DNA of 64,000 nucleotides from Streptococcus gwangjuense (GCF_003627155.1 NZ_CP032621.1:1426001-1490000); one strand, 5' to 3'; positions 1 through 10,163 are shown, counted from the first letter of the stretch. Notes: generated from the sequence alone by a model not told the origin. Numbers and translations: made by a program.

Positions 1-156
1 AACTGTGAAGAAGTCGCTGGTCAAACCGTCTTTCATACCCACGTTCACCTCGTGCCTCGCTACAGTTCAGACGATGACCTCAAGATTGATTTTATCGCCC
101 ACGAACCAGACTTTGACAAACTTGCTCAAGTCGCTGAAACCATCAAAAATGCCTAA
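1..156 (+). CDS. hit: HIT family protein, C-terminal part (5' end outside window)
   Basis: The reading frame is open from base 1 and ends with TAA at 154-156, giving the last 51 residues of a histidine-triad protein. The HIT signature is visible as HTHVHLVPR (residues 12-20 of the fragment), with the His-x-His-x-His nucleotide-binding/hydrolysis triad. HIT proteins are small cytoplasmic nucleotidyl hydrolases or transferases acting on AMP-linked substrates. It is followed after 9 bases by a small ORF on the same strand, with the ribosome site AAGGAG directly behind the stop, so the two are probably cotranscribed. Pneumococcus has the same arrangement beside dnaJ, from memory. The exact substrate cannot be told. 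Confidence 0.9.
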   Translation, partial: NCEEVAGQTVFHTHVHLVPRYSSDDDLKIDFIAHEPDFDKLAQVAETIKNA

Positions 157-165
157 GGAGTTGCC

Positions 166-453
166 ATGAAATTATCCAACCTACTGCTATTTGCAGGAGC
201 TGCAGCCGGAAGTTATCTGGTCACAAAAAATCGCCAAACCATCACAGATGAAGTTTTGAATACCACTGACCGCGTTCAAGCTATCAAGGATGATGTGGAT
301 ATTATCCAAAATAGCCTGCAAATCATCGACCAACAAAAAGAACTCATCAAGGAATACCAAGAAGACCTCACTTACAAGTTTAAGGTCTTGGAAAAAGATA
401 TCCAGACTAGACTAGCTGTGATAAAAGAAATACAGGAAACTGAAGATAAGTAA
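166..453 (+). CDS. small membrane-anchored coiled-coil protein of unknown function
   Basis: This 95-residue protein starts at an ATG 5 bases after AAGGAG. Residues 1-20 form a short hydrophobic, Gly/Ala-rich N-terminus ending in Lys-Asn-Arg, consistent with a single membrane anchor. The rest is charged and heptad-like, rich in Ile, Gln, Glu and Lys (about residues 27-93), so probably a coiled coil. It lies directly downstream of the HIT gene and stops one base before a terminator stem. I recognise the pattern as a conserved streptococcal hypothetical between the HIT gene and dnaJ, but I cannot assign a function. Confidence 0.8.
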   Translation: MKLSNLLLFAGAAAGSYLVTKNRQTITDEVLNTTDRVQAIKDDVDIIQNSLQIIDQQKELIKEYQEDLTYKFKVLEKDIQTRLAVIKEIQETEDK

Positions 454-475
454 AAAGAGCCCGATGGCTCTTTTT
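452..475. terminator. bidirectional terminator between the HIT operon and dnaJ
   Basis: A perfect 10-bp stem AAAAAGAGCC / GGCTCTTTTT with a CGAT loop lies between two convergent genes. T-runs follow it on both strands, so it can end both the rightward HIT transcript and the leftward dnaJ transcript. Confidence 0.85.
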
Positions 476-478
476 ACT

Positions 479-1615
479 TTATTCTCCTTCAAAGGCATCT
501 TTAATATGGTCAAAAAAGCCTTTTTTCTTTGGATTGACTTTTAAATCACCCGCAGCTGCGAATTCTTTCAAGGCTGCTTTTTGGCGTTCGTTCAAGCCTG
601 TCGGTGTTACGACATTAACGGTAACGTATTGGTCACCAACTGCACCACCACGAAGGCTCGGAGCTCCTTTGCCACGTAGGCGGAATTTCTTACCAGTCTG
701 AGTTCCCTCTGGAATAACCAATTCAACATCACCATGAACAGTTGGGATATCTACTGTATCACCAAGAGCCGCTTGGACAAAGTTGAGATTGAGATTGTAG
801 AAAATAGTAGTTCCTTCACGTTCAAACTTGTCGCTGGCTTCCACAGAAACCACTACATACAAGTCACCATAAGGTCCACCGTTAAAGCCTGCTTCACCTT
901 GGCCTGCTAGGCGAATTTGTTGACCGGTTTCCACACCAGCAGGGATTTTTACATGTACACTATGGGCTTGTTTTTCATGACCTGTTCCGTGACAAGTTGT
1001 ACATGGATCTTTGATTTCTTTTCCGCGACCATGACAGACATCACAGGTTACTTGGCGACGCATCATACCAAGCGGAGTCTGCGTATCGACGTTAATGACA
1101 CCAGCGCCATGACAGCGTCCACAAGTGACTGGACTTGTTCCTGGCTTAGCACCTGAACCATTACATGTACTACAGCTTGCTTCACGATTGTACTTAACCT
1201 CTTTTTCAGCTCCAAAAATAGCTTCTTCAAAGGTTAAATTTACACGATACTGGAGGTCATCCCCTTGGCGAGGAGCGTTTGGATTGCGCGAAGCACCGCC
1301 TCCGCCGAAGAAACTTGAGAAGATGTCCTCAAAACCACCGAAGCCTCCTGCCCCATCGAAACCGCCGAAACCACCAGCACCACCAAAGCCACCGTTGGCT
1401 CCAGTCGCACCATATTGGTCATAGGCAGCCCGTTTTTGGTCGTCACTCAAAGTCTCATAGGCTTCCTGAACTTCCTTGTACTTTTCCTCAGCACCAGGCT
1501 CCTTGTTGATATCTGGGTGATATTTTTTCGAAAGCTTACGATAAGCCTTTTTGATTTCGTCTGCCGAAGCGTTTTTTGACACCCCCAGACGATCATAAAA
1601 TTCAGTATTGTTCAT
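479..1615 (-). CDS. dnaJ: chaperone protein DnaJ
   Basis: The 378-residue Hsp40 co-chaperone stimulates DnaK ATPase activity and delivers unfolded clients in the cytoplasm. The J domain (residues 1-70) has the essential HPD motif at [11 protein letters not shown] long Gly/Phe-rich linker follows (about 75-115). The zinc-binding domain has four CxxCxGxG repeats ([32 protein letters not shown]) at about 148-215, and the C-terminal client-binding and dimer region closes the protein. Length is normal for the family. The ATG at 1613-1615 has no strong ribosome site, and its leader carries a structured repeat. A terminator upstream (1858-1887) suggests transcription separate from dnaK, or read-through. 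No CIRCE box is visible directly upstream. Confidence 0.98.
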   Translation of the reverse strand: MNNTEFYDRLGVSKNASADEIKKAYRKLSKKYHPDINKEPGAEEKYKEVQEAYETLSDDQKRAAYDQYGATGANGGFGGAGGFGGFDGAGGFGGFEDIFSSFFGGGGASRNPNAPRQGDDLQYRVNLTFEEAIFGAEKEVKYNREASCSTCNGSGAKPGTSPVTCGRCHGAGVINVDTQTPLGMMRRQVTCDVCHGRGKEIKDPCTTCHGTGHEKQAHSVHVKIPAGVETGQQIRLAGQGEAGFNGGPYGDLYVVVSVEASDKFEREGTTIFYNLNLNFVQAALGDTVDIPTVHGDVELVIPEGTQTGKKFRLRGKGAPSLRGGAVGDQYVTVNVVTPTGLNERQKAALKEFAAAGDLKVNPKKKGFFDHIKDAFEGE

Positions 1616-1621
1616 AATTCA

Positions 1622-1741
1622 AGATACAAAGGGCGTCAAACGGACACAGCCAAAATAGGAGTTTTGACGACGGACGCTTGCGTCCTAGAAAAAACTATCT
1701 TTTTGGCACAGCCCGTAGCCCGTGTTCAATTCCCTGAACAC
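1622..1741 (+). repeat. dispersed structured repeat, copy A (dnaJ leader)
   Basis: The stretch starts AAGATACAAAG and aligns with the complement of 4395-4517. Shared blocks, in the same order, are AAAATAGGAG, TTGACGA, a central hairpin, CTATCTTTTT and GTGTTC. Here the central hairpin is GGACGC-tt-GCGTCC (1672-1685), flanked by GCCAAAATAG pairing with CTATCTTTTTGGC and by outer GGGC/GCCC. A further perfect hairpin GTGTTCA/TGAACAC sits at 1722-1741. The two copies differ in stem sequence but keep pairing. It resembles small pneumococcal intergenic repeat families in general style (RUP, BOX, SPRITE), but I cannot assign it to one. Confidence 0.7.
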
Positions 1742-1857
1742 CTTTGTTCCTTTCTATTGATATTTTGAATCAAACCTCGATTTAGGTCAGGTTCAATTCC
1801 TATATTTCATATTGATGAGACAAAACCCAAATAAATCAGGTTTAGTCCCTTTTTATC

Positions 1858-1887
1858 GAAAAACAGAGGATGGGTTGCAACCTCTGT
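1858..1887 (-). terminator. terminator of the 104-aa ORF upstream of dnaJ
   Basis: A 7-bp stem ACAGAGG (1863-1869) / CCTCTGT (1881-1887) is followed on the minus strand by a T-run. It ends the transcript of the gene at 1940-2254 before the dnaJ leader. The rest of the 324-base gap is the repeat at 1622-1741 and AT-rich sequence with no ORF. Confidence 0.6.
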
Positions 1888-1939
1888 GGTTAGATTATTC
1901 TATAGTAGAATGTTAAATCTTCTTTAAATTAATTCAGTT

Positions 1940-2254
1940 TTATATTACTTTTTGAATTTCATAATAACTTGCAACTGCTACTGCAATTACATCATTACGA
2001 TTATCCTCAAATTTAATTTCTCTATTGATAGGTCCCTTATCTCCAGATAATTTTGTTTTTCTCAATAAACCCGAGTGTAAAGTAGCTTCCCCATGAAATT
2101 TCACCCAAGTAACATCGTCCTTATTATAAATTTCTAAGAACTTTCTACCGGTATCTATTGTGGGCGAGTACAAAGAAAAGTATTTACCATTTTCCTTTTC
2201 CTCAAACTTTAAAGTTCCATCCTGTAATAAATCAATTAAGTCGATAACTTTCAT
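1940..2254 (-). CDS. hypothetical protein between dnaK and dnaJ
   Basis: The 104-residue soluble protein starts at an ATG 5 bases behind AAGGAG on the minus strand. It has no signal peptide or membrane segment. The sequence has alternating hydrophobic and charged residues with conserved-looking pieces such as VTWVKFHGE and YYEIQKVI. It lies 52 bases after dnaK and ends at its own terminator. Pneumococcus also has a hypothetical gene between dnaK and dnaJ (from memory), but I cannot confirm that it is the same family. Function unknown. Confidence 0.7.
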   Translation of the reverse strand: MKVIDLIDLLQDGTLKFEEKENGKYFSLYSPTIDTGRKFLEIYNKDDVTWVKFHGEATLHSGLLRKTKLSGDKGPINREIKFEDNRNDVIAVAVASYYEIQKVI

Positions 2255-2306
2255 TTAATACTCCTTAATTTACGAGCGTTAGTTGTAACATATCCACCGA
2301 ACTATC

Positions 2307-4142
<1,836 letters not shown>

Positions 4143-4171
4143 TTAAATTTTAATTCGAATTTTGATTTTTT

Positions 4172-4306
4172 GATATTTCCCTTAAGTGGTGGGGACGTGA
4201 GCAACTCCCTACGGGATTTCATCATTTATTTTTGAGCCTACTGTCTCAAAAATCCCCTGTTTCAGTAGCAAAAGCTACTGAAACTTTCACCACGATGGGA
4301 AATATC
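4172..4306. repeat. 135-bp folded palindromic element in the grpE-dnaK gap
   Basis: The outer arms GATATTTCCC (4172-4181) and GGGAAATATC (4297-4306) are perfect inverted repeats, continued inward by GTGGTG (4186-4191) / CACCAC (4288-4293). Inside are two independent hairpins: TTTTTGAG/CTCAAAAA (4229-4252) and the 11-bp perfect GTTTCAGTAGC/GCTACTGAAAC (4259-4284). A further 7-bp hairpin GCAAGCC/GGCTTGC (4313-4329) lies just outside. The unit would fold into a multi-branched RNA in the dnaK leader and looks like a miniature mobile element. It encodes no protein. Confidence 0.75.
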
Positions 4307-4394
4307 TTCCTTGCAAGCCTCCGGCTTGCCTCTTATCTTTCTTCATAGTTTATTGTCGTTTCGGACAAGGTTTCTATTATATATGTTGCAACCG

Positions 4395-4517
4395 TCAGAA
4401 TTGCCTAATCGAACACGCCCTAAGCTCTGGGTAAAAAAGATAGATTTCCTTGTGTTCATCGAACACTTCGTCAATCTCCTATTTTTACTGTGAGCTTTTT
4501 ACGGGGCTTTGTATCTT
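4395..4517 (-). repeat. dispersed structured repeat, copy B (after grpE)
   Basis: Read on the minus strand it starts AAGATACAAAG, overlapping the grpE stop codon, and follows the same block order as 1622-1741. Its central hairpin is GTGTTC-gat-GAACAC (4452-4466). The arms TAAAAATAGGAGATT and AAATCTATCTTTTTTA pair imperfectly, and the outer pairs are GCTC/GAGC and GCCC/GGGC. Compared with copy A the stem bases differ but complementarity is kept. Confidence 0.7.
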
Positions 4518-5040
4518 AGTTGTACACCACTACCATTGCTGGGCGTAGGATGCGGTCATGGAGTTTGTAGCCTTTTTGGAAAACTTGGGCGATGGTATCT
4601 GCTGGGTGTTCATCGTCTGCTGGGAGAGTTTGGATGGCCATATGGTAGTTATGGTCAAATTCACCGTCAGCTGCGATTTCTTCGATTCCTTCTTCTTTCA
4701 AAGCATGAATCAAGCTTTCTTGCACCATTTCCAAGCCCTTCTTCACATCATCTGTCAAACCTTCAACTGCAAGTGCACGCTCAAGGTTATCCAAAGAAGG
4801 AAGAATCGCTTTTGCCAAGTCCTGGCTACGATAACGTTGCAAGTTTTGACGCTCTTCATTGGCACGGCGTTGGATATTTTGCATTTCCGCATGAGCGCGA
4901 AGGTATTTGTTTTCGAACTCATCTGCACGTTCATTTGCCAAGTCCAACTCAGACTTTTCAGGAGTTGTTTCTTCAGCTGTTTCCACAACTTCCTCTTCTT
5001 GGACTTCTTCTACTTCTTCATTTTTTATATCTTGGGCCAT
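4516..5040 (-). CDS. grpE: nucleotide exchange factor GrpE
   Basis: GrpE drives ADP release from DnaK in the chaperone cycle. The 174-residue product starts [10 protein letters not shown] at the ATG ending at 5040, which has AGGAGG 6 bases upstream; an in-frame ATG eight codons earlier has no such site. The protein has an acidic N-terminal tail, a long dimerising coiled coil (about 35-110) with [17 protein letters not shown], and the C-terminal beta domain with the GrpE signature ending [16 protein letters not shown]. The gene lies 26 bases after hrcA in the same operon, and its stop overlaps the structured repeat copy B. Confidence 0.97.
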   Translation of the reverse strand: MAQDIKNEEVEEVQEEEVVETAEETTPEKSELDLANERADEFENKYLRAHAEMQNIQRRANEERQNLQRYRSQDLAKAILPSLDNLERALAVEGLTDDVKKGLEMVQESLIHALKEEGIEEIAADGEFDHNYHMAIQTLPADDEHPADTIAQVFQKGYKLHDRILRPAMVVVYN

Positions 5041-5066
5041 TTTCGCCTCCTTTAATGATTTCAATC

Positions 5067-6101
5067 TTAATGTACTTCGTAATGATTACTGCTGAGGTAG
5101 CGGTAAAAATCTGTCAACTTCATGGTCAAAACACGGTTGACCACATTGACTTGGTTGATTAGCTGTTGGTAATCCAGATTGACTGGACCGATAATCGCTA
5201 GAATTCCAACTCCCCGATAAGGAATGAGGAACTTGCTACTAATCACCGCTAGGTCAGCTAGACAGGACTCTTGACTGTCTGCAACACGGACATTTTGCAT
5301 CTGATCCTCATGCAGCCCCTCACGAATCTCCAAGGCCACCTTTTGCGGTTGGTCAAAGAACTGATAAGCTGCCAGATTGGCAAAATTCAAGAGATTGACC
5401 TTGCCAGCCACCACAATGTTTTCGTTGAACATTTCCTTAAAGATATGCTCAAAGAGATCGATAACATTGTCCGTTGTTGTAAAGTAACGCTGGATAATCT
5501 GCGGAATCTCCGTCCGAATCTTGTAGTGAATATCTAGAACGGTGTGGCCGAGGAAACGTTCCTGAATGATGCTCTTCAGTTTCAGCAAATCCTCCTGCAA
5601 AAAGTTCCTTGGAATCAGAAACTGACTGGTAACCGTTCGAGACTCGTCTAGGGTGAATACCGCCAAGGCTGTATGTTGCCCCAAAACAACGATATCAAAG
5701 GCTGTCAAACGTTGCCTGCTCGGCTCAACATCCAGTGCTACTACCGTACAGCCACTCAAGTCTGTCAGTAGATTAGCAGCCTCTTGCAGAATATCCTCCA
5801 ATTTGAAGAATTCCTGGTCAAAGGCTTTGACAATCTCATATACCTCATTTTCAGCTAGTCGGTCAAAATCCAGTGAGTGTTTTACATAGTACTGAAAACC
5901 AGCAACACTTGGCATCCGACCACTTGAAGTATGAGCCTTCTCAAGCAAACCTTGCTTTTCTAGAGCCGCCATGTCATTACGAATGGTTGCACTGCTAGAG
6001 TTAATAGACTCTTGCAAGGCTTTGGATCCGACAGGTTCGTGCGTTTTGGTAAAGATGTCAATAATCAGATTTAAAATATCCTGCTGACGCTCTGTAACCA
6101 C
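5067..6101 (-). CDS. hrcA: heat-inducible transcription repressor HrcA
   Basis: HrcA binds CIRCE operators and represses the class I heat-shock genes. I place the start at GTG (6099-6101), seven bases behind AGAGGAG, giving 344 residues beginning [10 protein letters not shown], the usual streptococcal length. A longer open frame up to 6143 would overlap the CIRCE operator and is unlikely. The N-terminal winged helix includes [20 protein letters not shown] with the HTSSGRMPS motif behind it (about residues 35-65). The GAF-like and dimerisation parts follow. First gene of hrcA-grpE-dnaK and autoregulated through the boxes at 6128-6154 and 6211-6237. Confidence 0.97.
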   Translation of the reverse strand: MVTERQQDILNLIIDIFTKTHEPVGSKALQESINSSSATIRNDMAALEKQGLLEKAHTSSGRMPSVAGFQYYVKHSLDFDRLAENEVYEIVKAFDQEFFKLEDILQEAANLLTDLSGCTVVALDVEPSRQRLTAFDIVVLGQHTALAVFTLDESRTVTSQFLIPRNFLQEDLLKLKSIIQERFLGHTVLDIHYKIRTEIPQIIQRYFTTTDNVIDLFEHIFKEMFNENIVVAGKVNLLNFANLAAYQFFDQPQKVALEIREGLHEDQMQNVRVADSQESCLADLAVISSKFLIPYRGVGILAIIGPVNLDYQQLINQVNVVNRVLTMKLTDFYRYLSSNHYEVH

Positions 6102-6127
6102 CTCATCACTCCTCTCTGTCTGATCGA

Positions 6128-6154
6128 TTAGCACTCGATACACTCAAGTGCTAA
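6128..6154. promoter_or_regulatory. CIRCE operator 1 (downstream of the -10)
   Basis: TTAGCACTC-N9-AAGTGCTAA, one mismatch from the CIRCE consensus TTAGCACTC-N9-GAGTGCTAA. It lies between the promoter and the hrcA GTG, covering the early transcribed region, and would be bound by HrcA. Confidence 0.92.
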
Positions 6155-6165
6155 CTTATGATTCT

Positions 6166-6193
6166 ATTATACACCCTTAAAAGAGAATGTCAA
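6166..6193 (-). promoter_or_regulatory. sigma-A promoter of hrcA-grpE-dnaK
   Basis: On the minus strand TTGACA (6188-6193) and TATAAT (6166-6171), both perfect consensus, are separated by 16 bases. The promoter sits between two CIRCE boxes. Confidence 0.9.
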
Positions 6194-6210
6194 GACAAAA
6201 ACTCAAAAAA

Positions 6211-6237
6211 TTAGCACTCTTTTATCAAGAGTGCTAA
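6211..6237. promoter_or_regulatory. CIRCE operator 2 (upstream of the -35)
   Basis: A perfect TTAGCACTC-N9-GAGTGCTAA lies 17 bases upstream of the -35 box. With the second box downstream of the -10 it brackets the promoter. The stem could also serve as the terminator of the DUF2812 gene's neighbour region, but the exact CIRCE match makes the operator role more likely. Confidence 0.93.
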
Positions 6238-6261
6238 AAATCAGTCTGAAGACCTAGAACC

Positions 6262-6774
6262 CTACCTTCCATCTACTCGGTATTTCCTTTTTAGTCTGAA
6301 AAAACCATGGATTAGATAAGAAATCATGAGAGCATATAGAGCAAAAATGACAAAGAAAGATTGCGACAGTTCTTCTCTAAACGAACTCATACAAACAACA
6401 AGACCACCTAAGAAAGTAGCTGTACAGGAACGAAGTCTGTATCGTATAACTTCCCATCTGAGCCCCTTACTCATATAGACTCGATCTTCTGGAAGTAAAT
6501 TAGAAGACGATTTACGAAGAATCGAACAAGAACCTGCTCCTATCAATTCCCAACCTCTATCTCTAAAATCTTGCAGTTCATGCTTATATTTTTTAAGAAA
6601 TCTAGAATCATAGATACAGTAGATGACATCGTCTGGTTGACATTTGTCAAAATAGAACAAACCAAAACGACTCGTTCTATACCTCCAACCTTTCAAATGC
6701 ATCTCATGTAAATATTCTTCTTTCTTGTCCAAATCAAGAATAGTGAAGATCCTAAATCGCTTTTTATTTATCAT
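6262..6774 (-). CDS. DUF2812 membrane protein (second copy)
   Basis: I start this 170-residue protein at MINKKRFRIF (ATG ending 6774), five bases behind GGAGGGG; an upstream in-frame extension would overlap the preceding gene and lacks a ribosome site. The N-terminal half has the DUF2812 pattern of RIFTI, then EEYLHEMHLKGWRY, then FDKCQPDDVIYCIY and FRDRGWELIGAG. Two C-terminal hydrophobic segments (about 120-160) are probable membrane spans. It is homologous to the gene immediately upstream. DUF2812 genes are typically paired with PadR repressors, as here. Function unknown; possibly a stress- or envelope-related sensor. Confidence 0.8.
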   Translation of the reverse strand: MINKKRFRIFTILDLDKKEEYLHEMHLKGWRYRTSRFGLFYFDKCQPDDVIYCIYDSRFLKKYKHELQDFRDRGWELIGAGSCSILRKSSSNLLPEDRVYMSKGLRWEVIRYRLRSCTATFLGGLVVCMSSFREELSQSFFVIFALYALMISYLIHGFFRLKRKYRVDGR

Positions 6775-6808
6775 GACTTCCCCTCCAATTTTAAACATAC
6801 CTACCCTA

Positions 6809-7387
6809 TCATAAATCTGATAATTCCTTCTTTTTATGCCATAACTTCCAGCCAATATAAGAAACTATTAACAAAAGGAGTAAAGACAAGAAAATATCTA
6901 GCCCGACCGCAAGTAAACCCCATAGACCATACGCATTACTTCTATTGAGCAATTTAAGTAAGAATGGTATATGTATGGCTAGCAAAAGTAAAACAGGTAC
7001 TAATCGCAGTCTTAAAATGCGATTAACCATAGCTAACTTGTTAGTAGCATCGTTATAAATTTCAAATTCTGCATTCGATTCAATTTCAGAATGTGCTTTT
7101 CTAAAATAGGAAAAACTATTAAAGTCTGTAATATGCTCCCAGCCATAGTCTTTAAACAGTTGTAAATAGGAGGCTCTCTCTGATTTTTCCATTGGGTAAA
7201 AATCCAACTGATAAGACACTTGCTCAGGGTGACACTTTTCAAAGGTATACTTAACTGCAAACAATAAGATAGAATAGCTTACTTTCCTAAGTTTCCAGCC
7301 CTTAGCATGCATTTCTCTAAAGTATAGAGCCTCCCTCTCATAATCCGCAATTGTAAAAATTCGATAAACAATTTTCTTTTCCATCAT
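6809..7387 (-). CDS. DUF2812 membrane protein (first copy)
   Basis: The 192-residue protein carries the same DUF2812 module as its downstream neighbour (YRIFTIADYEREALYFREMH, FEKCHPEQVSYQLDFY, FKDYGWEHITDF), then two hydrophobic spans (about 125-180) and a short Lys-rich cytoplasmic tail. Two adjacent ATG codons are possible starts; the first overlaps the padR stop by 4 bases, which indicates translational coupling. The tandem pair looks like a diverged duplication. Role unknown. Confidence 0.82.
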   Translation of the reverse strand: MMEKKIVYRIFTIADYEREALYFREMHAKGWKLRKVSYSILLFAVKYTFEKCHPEQVSYQLDFYPMEKSERASYLQLFKDYGWEHITDFNSFSYFRKAHSEIESNAEFEIYNDATNKLAMVNRILRLRLVPVLLLLAIHIPFLLKLLNRSNAYGLWGLLAVGLDIFLSLLLLLIVSYIGWKLWHKKKELSDL

Positions 7388-7704
7388 ACTTCCTCCCGAC
7401 TGTTTCTATATAGCCGTTCAATACGATTCAATTCAATATCTAAGACTTTTTGTCCCAAATCTGTTATCTGATAAATTTTCCGTTTTTCCTCTTCACGAAC
7501 AAAGGAAATCAAGCCATCCTTTTCCATCTTTGACAAGGTTCCATACATAGTTCCAGGACTAATCAAGACTTGCGAATCTGTCATTTCCTTAACTTTTTGC
7601 GTAATACTATAACCATGACGCTCCTTTTGCAGACAGAATAAGATATAAAAACCCGTTTCCGTCATTGGAAGATAAACTCGACGAATCTTATCCGTCAATT
7701 CCAT
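7384..7704 (-). CDS. PadR family transcriptional regulator
   Basis: This 106-residue winged-helix repressor has the PadR core: YILFCLQKERHGYSITQKV, the recognition region ISPGTMYGTLSKMEKDGLI, then the beta-wing EEKRKIYQITDLG, and a short C-terminal dimerisation helix. It starts behind AGGAGGTGG and overlaps the first DUF2812 gene by 4 bases, making a three-gene cassette. PadR proteins usually repress their own cassette. A perfect palindrome, CGATATATCG (7728-7737), between the likely -10 and the start is a good operator candidate. Confidence 0.9.
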   Translation of the reverse strand: MELTDKIRRVYLPMTETGFYILFCLQKERHGYSITQKVKEMTDSQVLISPGTMYGTLSKMEKDGLISFVREEEKRKIYQITDLGQKVLDIELNRIERLYRNSREEV

Positions 7705-7727
7705 TTATAACCACCTCCTATTCAGTT

Positions 7728-7782
7728 CGATATATCGCACTTCGTTATATAAAATATATCACACCTAGATATAAAAAGCAAG
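7728..7782 (-). promoter_or_regulatory. putative padR promoter with palindromic operator
   Basis: On the minus strand TTGCTT and TATATT, 17 bases apart, form a plausible promoter in the AT-rich stretch 7740-7782. The 10-bp palindrome CGATATATCG (7728-7737) lies between it and the ribosome site. Assignment to PadR is inferred from position only. Confidence 0.5.
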
Positions 7783-7808
7783 AAAAAAAAGACCGCCCTC
7801 AGGCAATC
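7783..7808 (-). terminator. glnA terminator
   Basis: On the minus strand a GATTGCC/GGCGGTC stem (two G-U pairs) with a TGAG loop is followed by eight T residues. It lies 11 bases after the glnA stop. Confidence 0.75.
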
Positions 7809-7819
7809 TTTCCTCTATA

Positions 7820-9166
7820 TTAGTAAAGATCTAAATAGTTATCGATTTCCCATTGTGACACGAAGGTTGCATAACTTGCCCATTCAATTCGTTTAGCTTC
7901 AAGGAAACTAGTATAGATATGTTCTCCAAGAGCTGCTCTGACAACCTCATCTTCTGTCAAAGCTTTCAAGGCGTTGTGAAGGGTTGATGGAAGGTCTGTA
8001 ATACCAGCTTCCTTGCGCTCTTCTGCTGTCATGATGTAAATATTTTCTTCGATAGGAGCTGGTGCTTCGATTTTATTTTCAATACCATGTAAACCAACTT
8101 CCAACAGAACCGCCATAGCGATATACGGGTTTGCCATTGGATCCACTGAACGCAACTCAAGACGAGTTCCCATACCACGTGAAGCAGGCACGCGCACAAG
8201 TGGCGAACGGTTACGACCAGCCCAAGCAATGTAAACAGGCGCTTCATAACCTGGAACCAAACGTTTGTATGAGTTAACCGTTGGGTTCATGATGGCAGTA
8301 TAGTTGTAGGCATGCTTAATCAAACCGCCAAGGAAATAGTAGGCCGTTTCTGATAACTGCATTCCTTTTGGATCATTTGGATCAAAGAAGGCATTGTTCC
8401 CTTCTGCATCAAACAAGGACATATTACAGTGCATACCTGATCCAGCAATACCAAATTTTGGTTTGGCCATAAAAGTTGCGTAAAGACCATGTTTGCGAGC
8501 AATAGTTTTAACAACCAGTTTAAAGATTTGAATCTTATCACAAGCACGGAGAACTTCATCGTACTTAAAGTCAATCTCATGTTGTCCAACCGCAACCTCG
8601 TGGTGACTTGCCTCTACTTCAAATCCCATTTTGGTCAAGACATTGACAATCTCACGACGTGTATTGTCCGCAAGGTCAGTAGGCGCCAAATCAAAGTAGC
8701 CACCCTTGTCATTCACTTCAAGTGTTGGGTCTCCATTTTCATCAAGTTTAAATAGGAAGAATTCTGGCTCCGGTCCAAGGTTGAATGATTTGAATCCCAC
8801 TTCTTCCATGTGACGAAGAGCACGTTTGAGATTACCACGAGGGTCACCTGCAAATGGTTCACCTTCTGTTGTATAGACATCACAGATCAAACCTGCAACA
8901 CTTCCATTTTCATCTCCCCAAGGGAAGACTGTCCATGTATCCAAGTCAGGGTACAAGTACATATCCGACTCATTGATACGTACAAAACCTTCGATTGAAG
9001 ATCCATCAAACATAGCCTTGTTTGACAAGACCTTATCTAACTGTTCATCTGTAGCAGGAATTTCGACGTTTTTCATGGTTCCCAAAATATCTGAGAACAT
9101 GAGACGGATAAAGGTAACATTTTTTTCCTTGACTTCACGACGAATATCTGCAGCTGTGATTGGCAT
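7820..9166 (-). CDS. glnA: glutamine synthetase type I
   Basis: The 448-residue cytoplasmic enzyme makes glutamine from glutamate, ammonia and ATP and forms dodecamers. Visible landmarks are the N-terminal beta-grasp with [19 protein letters not shown], the DGSSIEGF latch, the metal/glutamate site [29 protein letters not shown], the ATP-site motif [18 protein letters not shown] and the [13 protein letters not shown] loop. The length fits the GSI-alpha type of Firmicutes, which is regulated by feedback and by GlnR rather than adenylation. It lies 36 bases behind glnR in an operon controlled by the GlnR box at 9619-9635. Confidence 0.98.
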   Translation of the reverse strand: MPITAADIRREVKEKNVTFIRLMFSDILGTMKNVEIPATDEQLDKVLSNKAMFDGSSIEGFVRINESDMYLYPDLDTWTVFPWGDENGSVAGLICDVYTTEGEPFAGDPRGNLKRALRHMEEVGFKSFNLGPEPEFFLFKLDENGDPTLEVNDKGGYFDLAPTDLADNTRREIVNVLTKMGFEVEASHHEVAVGQHEIDFKYDEVLRACDKIQIFKLVVKTIARKHGLYATFMAKPKFGIAGSGMHCNMSLFDAEGNNAFFDPNDPKGMQLSETAYYFLGGLIKHAYNYTAIMNPTVNSYKRLVPGYEAPVYIAWAGRNRSPLVRVPASRGMGTRLELRSVDPMANPYIAMAVLLEVGLHGIENKIEAPAPIEENIYIMTAEERKEAGITDLPSTLHNALKALTEDEVVRAALGEHIYTSFLEAKRIEWASYATFVSQWEIDNYLDLY

Positions 9167-9202
9167 GAGTTTTCTCCTTAATGTATGACTACTTGCGGTT
9201 GC

Positions 9203-9559
9203 CTAACCGCGACCAAAAGGTGATCGTACCGAAGCAAAGCGACCCTGTTGGAGGAGTTCATTATGAAGTGCACGACGCACCTCAGTCTGACTCACCGCTT
9301 TCTTGGATTTCGCTTCACGTTCAGCATATTTTTTCTTAATGGCAGCGATATTATAACCTTCAGAGATATAATCTTTGATTTCAAGCAGACGATCCATGTC
9401 ATTCAAGGAATACATGCGACGGTTTCCTTCGTTTCGATCGGGTTTGATTAACTCTTGATCTTCATAATAACGAATCTGACGCGCCGATAAATCGGTCAAC
9501 TTCATAACACTGCCGATAGGAAAAACAGCCATATTTCGGCGAAATTCTTTTTCCTTCAT
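9203..9559 (-). CDS. glnR: MerR-type nitrogen repressor GlnR
   Basis: The 118-residue regulator has a MerR-type winged helix (about residues 13-80: IGSVMKLTDLSARQIRYYED, then NRRMYSLNDMDRLLEIKDY). The short C-terminal tail senses feedback-inhibited glutamine synthetase in this family. In low-GC Gram-positives GlnR represses glnRA and ammonium or glutamine uptake genes when nitrogen is plentiful. The ATG follows AAGGAAA. The operator and promoter directly upstream show autoregulation. Confidence 0.96.
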   Translation of the reverse strand: MKEKEFRRNMAVFPIGSVMKLTDLSARQIRYYEDQELIKPDRNEGNRRMYSLNDMDRLLEIKDYISEGYNIAAIKKKYAEREAKSKKAVSQTEVRRALHNELLQQGRFASVRSPFGRG

Positions 9560-9582
9560 TTACAATTTCCTTCTTTCTGTCT

Positions 9583-9611
9583 ATTATAGTCTAAAAAAAG
9601 ACAAACGTCAA
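9583..9611 (-). promoter_or_regulatory. glnRA promoter
   Basis: TTGACG (minus strand, 9606-9611) and TATAAT (9583-9588) are separated by exactly 17 bases, 24 bases upstream of the glnR start. Confidence 0.88.
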
Positions 9612-9618
9612 TTGATAA

Positions 9619-9635
9619 TGTTATAAAATGTAACA
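9619..9635. promoter_or_regulatory. GlnR operator
   Basis: TGTTATAAAATGTAACA matches the GlnR/TnrA consensus TGTNA-N7-TNACA at every defined position and lies immediately upstream of the glnRA -35 box. Confidence 0.92.
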
Positions 9636-10163
9636 TTATTTTTCTTTTTTCTCAAAAAAGAGCCGAATACGATCAATATCATAATTTACGAGAATTGCGA
9701 CAAAAACTCCCATGAAAGTTTCTGATACACGCGCAAATACGTACAAAATTGTCTCTCCACTCGGAATCGATAGGGTAATGATTAACATAGCTGCTACACC
9801 ACCAATAACCCCTGCTTTGTTATTCATGGCTACATTTGTCATAATGGTTAACATGGTGCAGATTGGAACAACAACTAAGGTTACCCAAAAGGCTTCGTGG
9901 AAAAAACTATTTATTAGGAAGAAAACCAAGGCATAGAGGCCACCGATACTATTTCCTAGAATACGCGAAGTACCAAAATGGACACTCTTATCAAAACTCT
10001 CCCTCAGGCTAAAAACGGCTGTCAAAGCACCAATTTGAAGACCTTTCCAGCCAAAAAAGCCAAAAATCAAGAGAACTAGAAAAACAGCAATACCTGTTTT
10101 AAAGGTTCGCATACCAAGTTTAAACTGGGATTTATCGAATTTATATTTTTTAAAATAACTCAT
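9636..10163 (-). CDS. FUSC/aromatic acid exporter family membrane protein
   Basis: The 175-residue protein has about four to five hydrophobic segments (roughly residues 23-45, 68-90, 92-112, 118-138 and 145-162). The arrangement resembles the N-terminal membrane half of FUSC or YgaE-type putative aromatic acid exporters, with the RTFKTGIAVFLVLLIF start and a later SIGGLYALVF region. Pneumococcus has the same gene between pgk and glnR (from memory). The soluble C-terminal half of full-length exporters is missing, so this is a short family version. Transport substrate unknown. Confidence 0.75.
   Translation of the reverse strand: MSYFKKYKFDKSQFKLGMRTFKTGIAVFLVLLIFGFFGWKGLQIGALTAVFSLRESFDKSVHFGTSRILGNSIGGLYALVFFLINSFFHEAFWVTLVVVPICTMLTIMTNVAMNNKAGVIGGVAAMLIITLSIPSGETILYVFARVSETFMGVFVAILVNYDIDRIRLFFEKKEK

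Noticed and set aside
4509-5162. Plus-strand frames of 165-217 codons opposite grpE
   Set aside because: Antisense shadows of grpE and the hrcA end, whose family matches are unambiguous; no promoter or ribosome site.
5067-6143. Longer HrcA start at 6143
   Set aside because: It would place the CIRCE operator inside the coding sequence; the GTG at 6101 has a good ribosome site and gives the family length.
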